From an uncultured Bacilli bacterium (GTDB lineage Bacteria; Bacillota_I; Bacilli_A; RF39; UBA660): a DNA stretch of 12,455 nt. The stretch's first letter is position 1. The number at the start of each line of letters is the position of its first letter. Under the pieces are notes generated by a model that saw nothing but the letters and a program-made list of their open reading frames with translations, ran no database searches and was not told where the DNA came from. Shown here one piece after another: positions 6,248 to 12,372 of this stretch. A program made the translations under genes and the position numbers. The DNA is taken from contig CANQDN010000026.1 in assembly GCA_947593275.1 (NCBI GenBank), positions 1 to 12,455 of the forward strand, in the 5' to 3' direction.

Positions 6248-6433
6248 ATGAAAAAGGGTTTTGCTTCTATGTATATAGTTTATTCCTTCTTTTTAGTTTT
6301 TATTATGATGATGCTTACAGTATTAATGGTAAATAATTATAAAAGTAATTTTTTAAATACTTTAAAAAGTGATATTAAGATAAATCTCGATAATTATAAA
6401 TTAGAAGTAATTGAAGAAAATAAAGAAAAATAG
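6248..6433 (+). CDS. Small membrane protein with a prepilin-like N-terminus
   Basis: 61 residues: MKKGF, then one long hydrophobic helix (about 9-29), then a charged, lysine- and asparagine-rich tail. The KKGF start directly before the helix resembles type IV pilin or competence pseudopilin N-termini, where a peptidase cuts after the Gly; the usual Glu five residues after the cut is not present. A ComGG-like or minor pseudopilin role is one reading. The other is an immunity or orphan membrane peptide, because it follows the bacteriocin-type genes directly. Against immunity, it lies beyond their terminator and has its own promoter. The start is fixed by GGTGA five bases... upstream of the ATG. 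Function not recognised. Confidence 0.6.
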   Translation: MKKGFASMYIVYSFFLVFIMMMLTVLMVNNYKSNFLNTLKSDIKINLDNYKLEVIEENKEK

Positions 6434-6463
6434 CAAAAATACTTTATTTACGCACCAAATTAC

Positions 6464-6492
6464 TTGATATTAAAAAATATTGGTGATATACT
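6464..6492 (+). promoter_or_regulatory. Promoter of rpsU-yqeY
   Basis: TTGATA (6464-6469) and TATACT (6487-6492) are spaced by 17 bases, and a TGA (6484-6486) directly before the -10 makes it an extended element as well. The leader to rpsU is about 29 bases and contains AGGGAGGG (6511-6518). Confidence 0.75.
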
Positions 6493-6527
6493 ATAAATTA
6501 GAAAAAACGAAGGGAGGGAATTGCAAG

Positions 6528-6713
6528 ATGACAAAAGTAGTAGTAAAAAATGGAGACGTTGATGGAGCCTTAAAAAAATTTAAGACAAAAGTAGCCCGAA
6601 GCGGTGTCCCTTCTGAATTAAAAAAGAGAAAACATTATGAAAAACCTGGCGTTAGAAGAAGAAACGAAAAGAAAGAACAAATGAGAAATGCTAGAAAGCA
6701 TAGAAATAATTAA
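6528..6713 (+). CDS. rpsU: Small ribosomal subunit protein bS21
   Basis: 61 residues, the normal size for bS21, a very basic protein of the 30S platform near the mRNA exit that helps translation initiation. The sequence has the family's features: VVVKNGDVDGALKKFK at the N-terminus, then ELKKRKHYEKPGVRRR and a long Lys/Arg-rich helix to the end. The start is the ATG at 6528, behind AGGGAGGG. The in-frame ATG/GTG upstream near 6480 lies within the promoter and is not used. It forms an operon with yqeY, 11 bases downstream, a pairing common in Bacillota. Confidence 0.96.
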   Translation: MTKVVVKNGDVDGALKKFKTKVARSGVPSELKKRKHYEKPGVRRRNEKKEQMRNARKHRNN

Positions 6714-6724
6714 GGTGAATATTA

Positions 6725-7159
6725 ATGAACGAAAGAATTGCTGAAGAACTTAAAGAAGCCATGAAAAGTGGCGATAAATTTAAATTATCAGTATTAAGAA
6801 TGTTAAAGAGTGCTTTACAACTAGAAAAAATCAGTAAAAAGCATGAACTTACCGATGATGAAGTAAGCGCAGTTATTAAAAAACAAGTAAAACTTCGTAA
6901 AGATAGTATAACTGAATTTCAAAAATATGGTAAATTAGATGAAGTTCAAAAATTAGAACAAGAAATTGCTATTTTAAATGTTTATTTACCCGAAGAAATG
7001 AGCGAAGAAGAAATAATAAAAGTAATCGATGAAGTATTTAAGGAATTACAACCTACCAGTATGAAAGAAATGGGAAGTATAATGAAAGAATTAAATACCC
7101 GTATTACTAATGCTGATATGTCTTTAGTAAGTAAAATTGTAAGAGAAAGATTAAGTTAG
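6725..7159 (+). CDS. yqeY: YqeY / GatB-like domain protein
   Basis: 144 residues, matching the usual ~147 of the YqeY family. The N-terminal helical part begins with the typical pattern ERIAEELKEAMKSGDKFKLSVLRMLKSAL, continues through LRKDSITEFQKYGK and LPEEMSEEE, and ends with MGSIMKELNTRITNADMSLVSKIVRERL, the tRNA-binding-like tail shared with the C-terminus of GatB (tRNA amidotransferase subunit B). YqeY proteins are small cytoplasmic proteins linked by fold to tRNA-dependent amidation, but their own role is not established. GGTGA sits six bases before the ATG. It is co-transcribed with rpsU and ends in a hairpin. Confidence 0.94.
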   Translation: MNERIAEELKEAMKSGDKFKLSVLRMLKSALQLEKISKKHELTDDEVSAVIKKQVKLRKDSITEFQKYGKLDEVQKLEQEIAILNVYLPEEMSEEEIIKVIDEVFKELQPTSMKEMGSIMKELNTRITNADMSLVSKIVRERLS

Positions 7160-7182
7160 AAATAGCTTTTTCTTTTATTTTT
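7141..7182 (+). terminator. Terminator after yqeY
   Basis: AAGAGAAAG (7141-7149, inside the last codons) pairs with CTTTTTCTT (7166-7174) with one G-U pair, loop of 16, followed by a T-rich run to 7182. Confidence 0.5.
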
Positions 7183-7184
7183 GC

Positions 7185-7213
7185 TTGACAAATAGCATAT
7201 AATATCATATAAT
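7185..7213 (+). promoter_or_regulatory. Consensus promoter of infC-rpmI-rplT
   Basis: A perfect TTGACA (7185-7190) and a perfect TATAAT (7208-7213) are separated by 17 bases. It is the strongest promoter in the window, fitting a ribosomal protein operon that is then throttled by the downstream attenuator. Confidence 0.92.
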
Positions 7214-7219
7214 GTTTAA

Positions 7220-7330
7220 GAAATTAAAAAAGGAAAGCGAAATTTTATTTCCACCTGATGTACTTAAGTACATAGGTAAAAAGCCCAACAAAATCGGTTT
7301 TTTAGGTGGAATATAATATTCTACCTTTTT
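7220..7330 (+). promoter_or_regulatory. L20-type leader: attenuator of infC-rpmI-rplT
   Basis: The leader holds mutually exclusive pairings. TTCCACCT (7249-7256) can pair with AGGTGGAA (7304-7311), closing a domain with two inner hairpins: the perfect palindrome ATGTACTTAAGTACAT (7258-7273) and AAAAAGCC (7278-7285) with GGTTTTTT (7296-7303). Alternatively AGGTGGAA pairs with TTCTACCT (7319-7326) and the T run to 7330 to form a terminator. ACCT (7253-7256) can also pair locally with AGGT (7274-7277), which would free the terminator. This layout matches the ribosomal protein L20 leader known from Bacillus, where excess L20 favours early termination; that L20 binds here is inferred from the position and the genes that follow. 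Confidence 0.8.
7304..7330 (+). terminator. Conditional terminator within the infC leader
   Basis: AGGTGGAAT pairs with ATTCTACCT (one G-U), short loop, followed by TTTTT. Its left arm is also the right arm of the antiterminator pairing with 7249-7256, so only one of the two can form. Confidence 0.8.
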
Positions 7331-7353
7331 AATTTATATGGAGGTGCGAAACT

Positions 7354-7878
7354 ATAGCAAGTGTGAGTAAAGAGTTACCAATTAATGAAGAAATAAGAGT
7401 AAGTGAAATGATGGTAATTGGACCTAATGGAGAACAAATGGGTCAAAAAAATTTAAATGATGCTTTAACTTTAGCGAGATATGCCGGTTTAGATTTAGTT
7501 TTAATGAATGATAATGGCAAAATGGCAGTTGCAAAAATTATGGATTACAACAAATACCGTTATGAAAGACAAAAGAAACTAAAAGAAGCTCAAAAAAAAC
7601 AACGAGAAACAAATAAAGAACTAAAAGAATACCGTTTATCAGTAACAATTGATGTTCATGATTTTGAAACTCGAGTAAGAAACGCTAAAGAATATTTAAT
7701 TAAAGGTCATAAAATAAAAGCTTTTATTCGGTTCAAAGGCCGTCAAATGACAAGACCCGAACTAGGAAAAGAAGTATTACTAAAATTCGCTGATGCTCTA
7801 GAAGATGTCTCAGTAATTGAAGCTCAACCTAAACTAGAGGGAAGACAAATATATATGCTATTAGCGCCTAAAAAATAA
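7354..7878 (+). CDS. infC: Translation initiation factor IF-3, apparent AUA start
   Basis: 174 residues if read from the ATA at 7354. IF-3 binds the 30S subunit, keeps it free of 50S and rejects wrong start codons. The sequence shows the N-domain (INEEIRVSEMMVIGPNGEQMG, residues 9-29; KIMDYNKYRYE), the lysine-rich linker, and the C-domain (RLSVTIDVHDF, KAFIRFKGRQM, ending LLAPKK). GGAGGTG (7340-7346) is seven bases from the ATA but 16 from the first in-frame GTG at 7363, so ATA is the better start. infC genes elsewhere begin with rare codons such as AUU, through which IF-3 limits its own synthesis; AUA would serve the same purpose. The usual PPV before the KIMDY motif reads AVA. First gene of the infC-rpmI-rplT operon. 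Confidence 0.93.
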   Translation: MASVSKELPINEEIRVSEMMVIGPNGEQMGQKNLNDALTLARYAGLDLVLMNDNGKMAVAKIMDYNKYRYERQKKLKEAQKKQRETNKELKEYRLSVTIDVHDFETRVRNAKEYLIKGHKIKAFIRFKGRQMTRPELGKEVLLKFADALEDVSVIEAQPKLEGRQIYMLLAPKK

Positions 7879-7895
7879 AAGAGGAGGATTATATT

Positions 7896-8090
7896 ATGGC
7901 TAAAAGTAAACAAAAAACACATAAAGCAAGTAGTAAAGTTTTAAAAAAGAAAAAGAATGGTTCATTAACTTATAAGAAGAGTAATGGTAATCATAAAACA
8001 AATAAAGATTCTGCAAAGCAAGTTCGTCAAAGACGTAATAAAGGAGTTTTAGCGAAAGGAGAAGCTAGCAGATTAAAATCTGTTATCTAG
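7896..8090 (+). CDS. rpmI: Large ribosomal subunit protein bL35
   Basis: 64 residues, the standard size of bL35, a small basic protein buried in the 50S subunit. The first half has the family motif KSKQKTHKASSK, and the C-terminus reads RNKGVLAKGEASRLK, close to the usual ending. GAGGAGG is eight bases before the ATG. It lies between infC and rplT, the fixed order of this operon across bacteria, and its stop codon overlaps the ribosome site of rplT. Confidence 0.96.
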   Translation: MAKSKQKTHKASSKVLKKKKNGSLTYKKSNGNHKTNKDSAKQVRQRRNKGVLAKGEASRLKSVI

Positions 8091-8099
8091 GAGGTTAAT

Positions 8100-8618
8100 A
8101 TGACAAGAGTTAAAGGTGGAACAGTTTCTAAAACTAGAAGAAGAAAAGTATTAAAGGAAGCTAAAGGCTACTTTGGTTCCAAACATAGATTATATAAAAC
8201 AGCTCAAGAACAAGTTTTCCATAGTGGAGCTTATGCTTATCGTGATCGTAAAGCTAATAAAAGAAACTTCAGAAAATTATGGATAACTCGTATTAATGCT
8301 GCATGTAGAGAAAATGGTATTAGTTATTCTAAATTTATGAATGGCTTATCTAAAGCGGGTATTGAAATTAATCGTAAAGTTTTAAGTGAAATGGCTATAA
8401 ATGATAGTGCAACCTTTGCTAATTTAGTTAAAATTAGTACTGATGCTTTAAATGGTAAAGCACCTAAAGCTAAACAAAAAGAAACCAAAGAAACAAAAAA
8501 TGAATCTAAAGATTATAGCACAATGACTTTAACAGAGCTTAAAAATATTGCTAAAGAACAAGGCATTAAAGGCTATTCAACCATGAAAAAAGACGAATTA
8601 CTTGCAAACATTAAATAA
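8100..8618 (+). CDS. rplT: Large ribosomal subunit protein bL20 with a Rho-N/SAP-like C-terminal extension
   Basis: 172 residues against the usual ~118. Residues 1-118 are ordinary bL20, a 23S rRNA-binding assembly protein: TRVKGGTVSKTRRRKVLKEAKGY, RKANKRNFRKLWITRINAACR and the GIEINRKVLSEMA segment. Residues 119-138 are a Lys/Glu/Thr linker. Residues 139-172 read as two short helices (MTLTELKNIAKEQGIKGYS, then KKDELLANI), the pattern of Rho N-terminal/SAP-like nucleic-acid-binding modules. The tail is in frame with no sign of a shift. L20 is the expected feedback regulator of the leader upstream of infC. AGGAGG precedes the ATG, and the gene ends directly in a terminator. Confidence 0.95.
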   Translation: MTRVKGGTVSKTRRRKVLKEAKGYFGSKHRLYKTAQEQVFHSGAYAYRDRKANKRNFRKLWITRINAACRENGISYSKFMNGLSKAGIEINRKVLSEMAINDSATFANLVKISTDALNGKAPKAKQKETKETKNESKDYSTMTLTELKNIAKEQGIKGYSTMKKDELLANIK

Positions 8619-8643
8619 AGACTAGGAAAAAAAGTCTTTTTTT
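8617..8643 (+). terminator. Terminator of the infC-rpmI-rplT operon
   Basis: AAAGACT (8617-8623) pairs perfectly with AGTCTTT (8633-8639), followed by Ts to 8643; the stem begins within the rplT stop codon. Confidence 0.85.
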
Positions 8644-8651
8644 GTTATAAT
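8643..8651 (+). promoter_or_regulatory. Extended -10 promoter fused to the rplT terminator
   Basis: TGT (8643-8645) followed by TATAAT (8646-8651); the first T is the end of the terminator T run. GGTGA (8660-8664) lies at the expected transcript start, so the leader is only about ten bases. Confidence 0.6.
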
Positions 8652-8669
8652 CTTGGTTAGGTGATATTA

Positions 8670-9203
8670 ATGAAAATTTATTTAGTTGCTGGTAAATCTG
8701 GTAGTGGTAAAGGCAAAGTTGCCGAAATTATAAAAGAATATTATACAAGTGTTAAGAAAAAAGCTATTGTCACGGATTTTAGTAAATATTTAAAAATGTA
8801 TGCTAAAGAAGTCTTAAATTGGGATGGAAAAAATCCTAAACCTCGAAAGTTTTTACAAGATTTAGGTGTAACTATTAGAGAAAATATGGATAAACCTAAA
8901 ATGCTTATTAATAGACTTATGGATGATATTGATGTTTATAAGTTATATTTTGATGCCGTTATAATAAGTGATGTAAGATTACCTCTAGAAATCGAAGAAT
9001 TCCGCAAAGCTTATGGTGAAGACGTATCGGCAATATATGTTATAAATCAGTTTGGAAAGAGTGAATTAACTGTTGAAGAACAAGCCCATGTTACTGAAAC
9101 AGCTTTAGAAAATTATAGTAAATTTGATATTACCATCACTAATGATAATATAAATATGTTAGATAATAAAGTTTTAGCATTTTTAGAAAGTAGGGAATTA
9201 TAA
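8670..9203 (+). CDS. P-loop kinase resembling deoxynucleoside monophosphate kinases
   Basis: 177 residues. The N-terminus has a clear P-loop, AGKSGSGKG (residues 7-15), after a hydrophobic strand. A mid region FLQDLGVTIRENMDKP and a SDVRLPLEIEEFRKAYG stretch (Asp-Val-Arg followed by a helix) are typical of dNMP kinases and related nucleotide kinases, which move a phosphate from ATP to a nucleoside monophosphate in the cytoplasm. The substrate cannot be read from the sequence, and phosphomevalonate-kinase-like or other members share this architecture. The start is the ATG at 8670, with GGTGA five bases upstream; the GTG at 8661 overlaps that site. It overlaps the start of the AlaRS gene by one base (TAATG), so both are one operon. 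Confidence 0.75.
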   Translation: MKIYLVAGKSGSGKGKVAEIIKEYYTSVKKKAIVTDFSKYLKMYAKEVLNWDGKNPKPRKFLQDLGVTIRENMDKPKMLINRLMDDIDVYKLYFDAVIISDVRLPLEIEEFRKAYGEDVSAIYVINQFGKSELTVEEQAHVTETALENYSKFDITITNDNINMLDNKVLAFLESREL

Positions 9204-10954
9204 TGAATTTAAAAAAAGAATTTATTGATTATTTTGTCAAAAATGGTCATGTAGAAATACCTAGTGCCCCTTTAATTCCCGAAAATGATCCATCAGTTTT
9301 ATTTAATACCGCTGGGATGCAACCTTTAATTCCCTATTTAATGGGTAAAGCTCATCCTCTAGGAAAAAGATTATGTGATTATCAAAAATGCGTCCGTTTA
9401 ACCGATTTAGATAGTATTGGCGATAAAACCCATCATACTTTTTTTGAAATGCTTGGTAATTGGAGTCTTGGCGATTATTTTAAGAAAGAAAGCATTAATT
9501 ATAGTTTTGAATTTTTAACTAAAGTATTAAATATTTCCATAGAAAGACTGGCTGTTACAGTATTTGAAGGTAATGGTGATATTCCAAGAGATGAAGTATC
9601 TGCAAGCATTTGGGAAAGTTTAGGAATAAAAAAAGAGCGAATTGCCTATTTAGGTGTTGAAGATAATTTTTGGATCGCTGGAGAAACAGGCCCATGTGGT
9701 GGTGATACCGAAATATTTTATTTTCGTTCGAATGAAGAAATCCCTGAAGTATTTGACCCAAAAGATAATAGATGGGTCGAAATATGGAATAATGTTTTCA
9801 TGGAATTTAATAAAGATGAAAATGGAAAAATAACCGAATTACCTCAAAAAAATGTCGATACAGGAATGGGACTTGAAAGAGTAGTCGCCGTTTTAGAAGA
9901 TAAAACTGACAATTATGAAACCTCTATTTGGAAAGAAATAATTGCCAAAATAGAAGAAATAAGTGGTAAACCCTATAAAGGTAATGAAGTAAGTATGCGT
10001 ATTATCGCCGATCATATTCGTACCGCAGTATTTATAAGCGCTGATAATGCCGGAATAAAACCAAGTAATACAGATCAAGGCTACATTTTAAGAAGATTAA
10101 TAAGACGCGCCATAAGACACGCTAAAAAACTAGGAATCGACACTAATACTGATTGGATGGAAGGCATTGCTTTAGAAGTTATTAAAAAATATGAAGATTA
10201 TTATGAAGAAATAAAAAATAATCAAAAAGTTGTTTTAGAAGTTTTAAAAAATGAAGGAATTAAGTTTAATCGCACTTTAGAAAAAGGCTTAAAAGAATTT
10301 GATAAACTTTTAAAAAATATAAAAGGAAACACCATCGATAAAGATCTTGCTTTTAAATTATATGATACTTATGGTTTTCCCATTGAACTTACTGAAGAAA
10401 TGGCCAAAGAAAAAGGCCTTAAGGTAGATACTTTAGGTTTTAAAGAGAAATTTAAAGCTCATCAAGAGTTATCAAGAACCTCTTCTCAAGGAAAATTTAA
10501 AGGTGGTTTAGCCAGTCAAGGTATAATCGAAACTAAATATCATACAGCAACCCATCTATTAAATGCCGCTTTAAAAGTAGTTGTAGGTCCAAATGTCCAT
10601 CAAAAAGGAAGCAATATTACAAGTGAACGTATGCGTTTTGATTTTTCTTGTGATCATAAATTAACCGAAGAAGAAAAAAGACAAACTGAAGAATTAGTTA
10701 ATAAATGGATTATTGATGATATCCCAGTTACAATGGAAACTATGCCTAAAGAAGAAGCCGTCTCAAGTGGTGCCGAAGCCATGTTTATTGAAAAATATGC
10801 CGATATAGTTAATGTTTATAGTATTGGTGATGTCTCAAAAGAAATATGTGGAGGCCCTCACGTTAAAAGAACTGGCGAACTAGGAAAGTTTAAGATTATC
10901 AAAGAAGAAGCAAGTAGTGCTGGGGTAAGAAGAATAAAAGCCATCTTAGAGTAA
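9203..10954 (+). CDS. alaS: Short alanyl-tRNA synthetase lacking the C-terminal DHHA1/C-Ala region
   Basis: 583 residues, against about 870 for common bacterial AlaRS. It charges tRNA-Ala with alanine. The class II catalytic domain is complete (FNTAGMQPLIPYLMG; motif 2 region HHTFFEMLGNWSLGDYF), followed by the helical tRNA-binding domain and the editing domain with H447/H451 (HTATH) and C549/H553 (CGGPH), which removes wrongly attached serine or glycine. The protein stops right after the editing domain's GVRRIKAILE, with a normal stop and no sign of a broken remainder downstream. Motif 1-2 wording (CDYQKCVRLTDLDSIGDKTHH) differs from the standard bacterial form and resembles the short AlaRS type seen in some Clostridia and candidate-phylum bacteria. 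Its start overlaps the stop of the kinase gene. Confidence 0.93.
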   Translation: MNLKKEFIDYFVKNGHVEIPSAPLIPENDPSVLFNTAGMQPLIPYLMGKAHPLGKRLCDYQKCVRLTDLDSIGDKTHHTFFEMLGNWSLGDYFKKESINYSFEFLTKVLNISIERLAVTVFEGNGDIPRDEVSASIWESLGIKKERIAYLGVEDNFWIAGETGPCGGDTEIFYFRSNEEIPEVFDPKDNRWVEIWNNVFMEFNKDENGKITELPQKNVDTGMGLERVVAVLEDKTDNYETSIWKEIIAKIEEISGKPYKGNEVSMRIIADHIRTAVFISADNAGIKPSNTDQGYILRRLIRRAIRHAKKLGIDTNTDWMEGIALEVIKKYEDYYEEIKNNQKVVLEVLKNEGIKFNRTLEKGLKEFDKLLKNIKGNTIDKDLAFKLYDTYGFPIELTEEMAKEKGLKVDTLGFKEKFKAHQELSRTSSQGKFKGGLASQGIIETKYHTATHLLNAALKVVVGPNVHQKGSNITSERMRFDFSCDHKLTEEEKRQTEELVNKWIIDDIPVTMETMPKEEAVSSGAEAMFIEKYADIVNVYSIGDVSKEICGGPHVKRTGELGKFKIIKEEASSAGVRRIKAILE

Positions 10955-10977
10955 TTTTAAGGCTTTATTTCTTTTTT
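10937..10977 (+). terminator. Probable terminator after alaS
   Basis: AAAGCC (10937-10942) pairs with GGCTTT (10961-10966) across an 18-base loop that holds the stop codon, followed by a T-rich stretch ending in TTTTTT. The long loop makes it weak. Confidence 0.45.
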
Positions 10978-11011
10978 AAATATTCTTTATTTTTAGATTA
11001 AAATATGGTAT

Positions 11012-11017
11012 TATAAT
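11012..11017 (+). promoter_or_regulatory. -10 element of the sugar kinase-Smr operon
   Basis: A perfect TATAAT lies 31 bases before the start codon. The -35 region is only T-rich (TTTTTA at 10990-10995, 16-base spacing), so the upstream element is unclear. Confidence 0.55.
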
Positions 11018-11042
11018 AGTATAGAATATAGAGGTGGTTAAA

Positions 11043-12131
11043 GTGACTATTTTAAGTCTTGGCCGTACTAGTTATGATATTACTTGTCCTGTTGAAGATT
11101 ATCCAATTGAAGGGGCAAAGTATTTATTAAATGAAAAGATTGAATCAGGTGGAGGAACAGCCGCCAATGTAGCTTATTTGCTAGCCAAATGGGGAGAGAC
11201 TGCTTATTTTGCCGGAGTAATTGGTAGTGATGATTATGGCACCAAAATTAGAAAAGAATTTGAACAAGGTTTAGTTAAAACCGAATGTATCGAAATATCT
11301 TATGAAACTGGAACTCCATTATCAATTATTATAGTTAATAAAAAGACTGGAAGTAGAACCCGTTTTGATGTAGTTGGTACAACTCAGCCCCAATTAAAAA
11401 AATACGAATATGATTTTAAGCCCGATGTTATATTTACCGATGGAAGAGAATATGGCGCCACTATTAATGCTTTAAATAAATTCCCAAATGCCATCAGTAT
11501 CGTTGATGCCGGAAGAGTTGATCGTGATCTTCTAGAGTTATGTAAATATGTTAAATATATCGTTTGTTCTAAAGGTTTTGCCGAAACAGTAAGTGGTTAT
11601 AAAATAGATTTTGATAATTCAAGTACTTTAGTATCTGTTTATAAAAAACTTAAAGATCGTTATCCTAATAATGAAATAATTGTTACTTTAGAGAATATGG
11701 GAGCTTTATATTCCGTTAATGGTGAAATTAAAGTAATGCCCGGTATTAAAGTAAATCAAGTAGATCCTAGTTGTTCCGGAGATATTTTTCATGGAGCTTT
11801 TGCCTATTGTTTAGCTAATAATTTTGATATCGAAAAAGCCGTTACTTACTCTAATGTTGCCGCTGGCTTGTCTGTTACTAAAATGGGTGGTAGAACATCT
11901 ATTCCCACCATTAAAGAAGTAATTAATTATTATAATGAGAAGTTTAATAAAAATGGTAAAGTTGAAGAATTACCTAAAAAAGAGGAAGAAAAACCTATTG
12001 AAGTATTACCAGAAATTCCCGATGCTGCAACATTTAAAATACCTACTATTGTTCCAACTGGGAATATAAGTGATATTGGGGCATCTTTCTTTGGCATGAA
12101 CCCCGAAGAGACTAATAATGTTCAGCAGTAA
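11043..12131 (+). CDS. PfkB/ribokinase-family sugar kinase with a C-terminal tail
   Basis: 362 residues. The fold is the PfkB family, which phosphorylates sugars or nucleosides with ATP. Visible landmarks are an N-terminal strand, GGGTAANVAYLLAKWG (from residue 36; PfkB signature 1 region), a lid region, and the signature 2 loop DPSCSGDIFHGAF (241-253) with catalytic Asp247. The usual GAGD reads CSGD, so the anion-hole sequence is altered. The substrate is not evident. After about residue 300 comes a tail of some 60 residues, Pro- and Glu-rich (KKEEEKPIEVLPEIP), not part of the kinase fold. I chose the GTG at 11043, five bases after GAGGTGG; the GTG at 11034 lies in that site. The end overlaps the Smr gene by 14 bases. 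Confidence 0.88.
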   Translation: MTILSLGRTSYDITCPVEDYPIEGAKYLLNEKIESGGGTAANVAYLLAKWGETAYFAGVIGSDDYGTKIRKEFEQGLVKTECIEISYETGTPLSIIIVNKKTGSRTRFDVVGTTQPQLKKYEYDFKPDVIFTDGREYGATINALNKFPNAISIVDAGRVDRDLLELCKYVKYIVCSKGFAETVSGYKIDFDNSSTLVSVYKKLKDRYPNNEIIVTLENMGALYSVNGEIKVMPGIKVNQVDPSCSGDIFHGAFAYCLANNFDIEKAVTYSNVAAGLSVTKMGGRTSIPTIKEVINYYNEKFNKNGKVEELPKKEEEKPIEVLPEIPDAATFKIPTIVPTGNISDIGASFFGMNPEETNNVQQ

Positions 12132-12372
12132 ATCTCCAACTCTTAATTTACATGGTGAAACAAGGGATACTATTACTTATCCTGTGAATGATTTTATTAA
12201 AGATAATTATAAATTAAAAAATGAATATGTAGGAATTATTCATGGTTATAGTAGTACTATTTTAAAAAAAGAAGTTCATGAAATATTAAAGAAGAATAAA
12301 TTAGTAGATAGTTTTAAAGTAGATATTTTTAATCCAGGATTAACGATTGTTAAAATTAAAATCCATGATTAA
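12118..12372 (+). CDS. Stand-alone Smr-domain protein
   Basis: 84 residues forming only an Smr domain, the module found at the C-terminus of MutS2 and in small nucleases acting on DNA or RNA. It has the N-terminal LNLHG motif (9-13) and the second motif IIHGYSSTILKKEV (40-53), then a final strand pair. In most active Smr domains the second motif is HGxGxG; here the following glycines are missing, so nuclease activity is uncertain. The reading frame overlaps the kinase gene by 14 bases, with GAAGAG as a weak ribosome site, so translation is likely coupled to the kinase. No obvious functional tie between the two is seen. Confidence 0.85.
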   Translation: MFSSKSPTLNLHGETRDTITYPVNDFIKDNYKLKNEYVGIIHGYSSTILKKEVHEILKKNKLVDSFKVDIFNPGLTIVKIKIHD

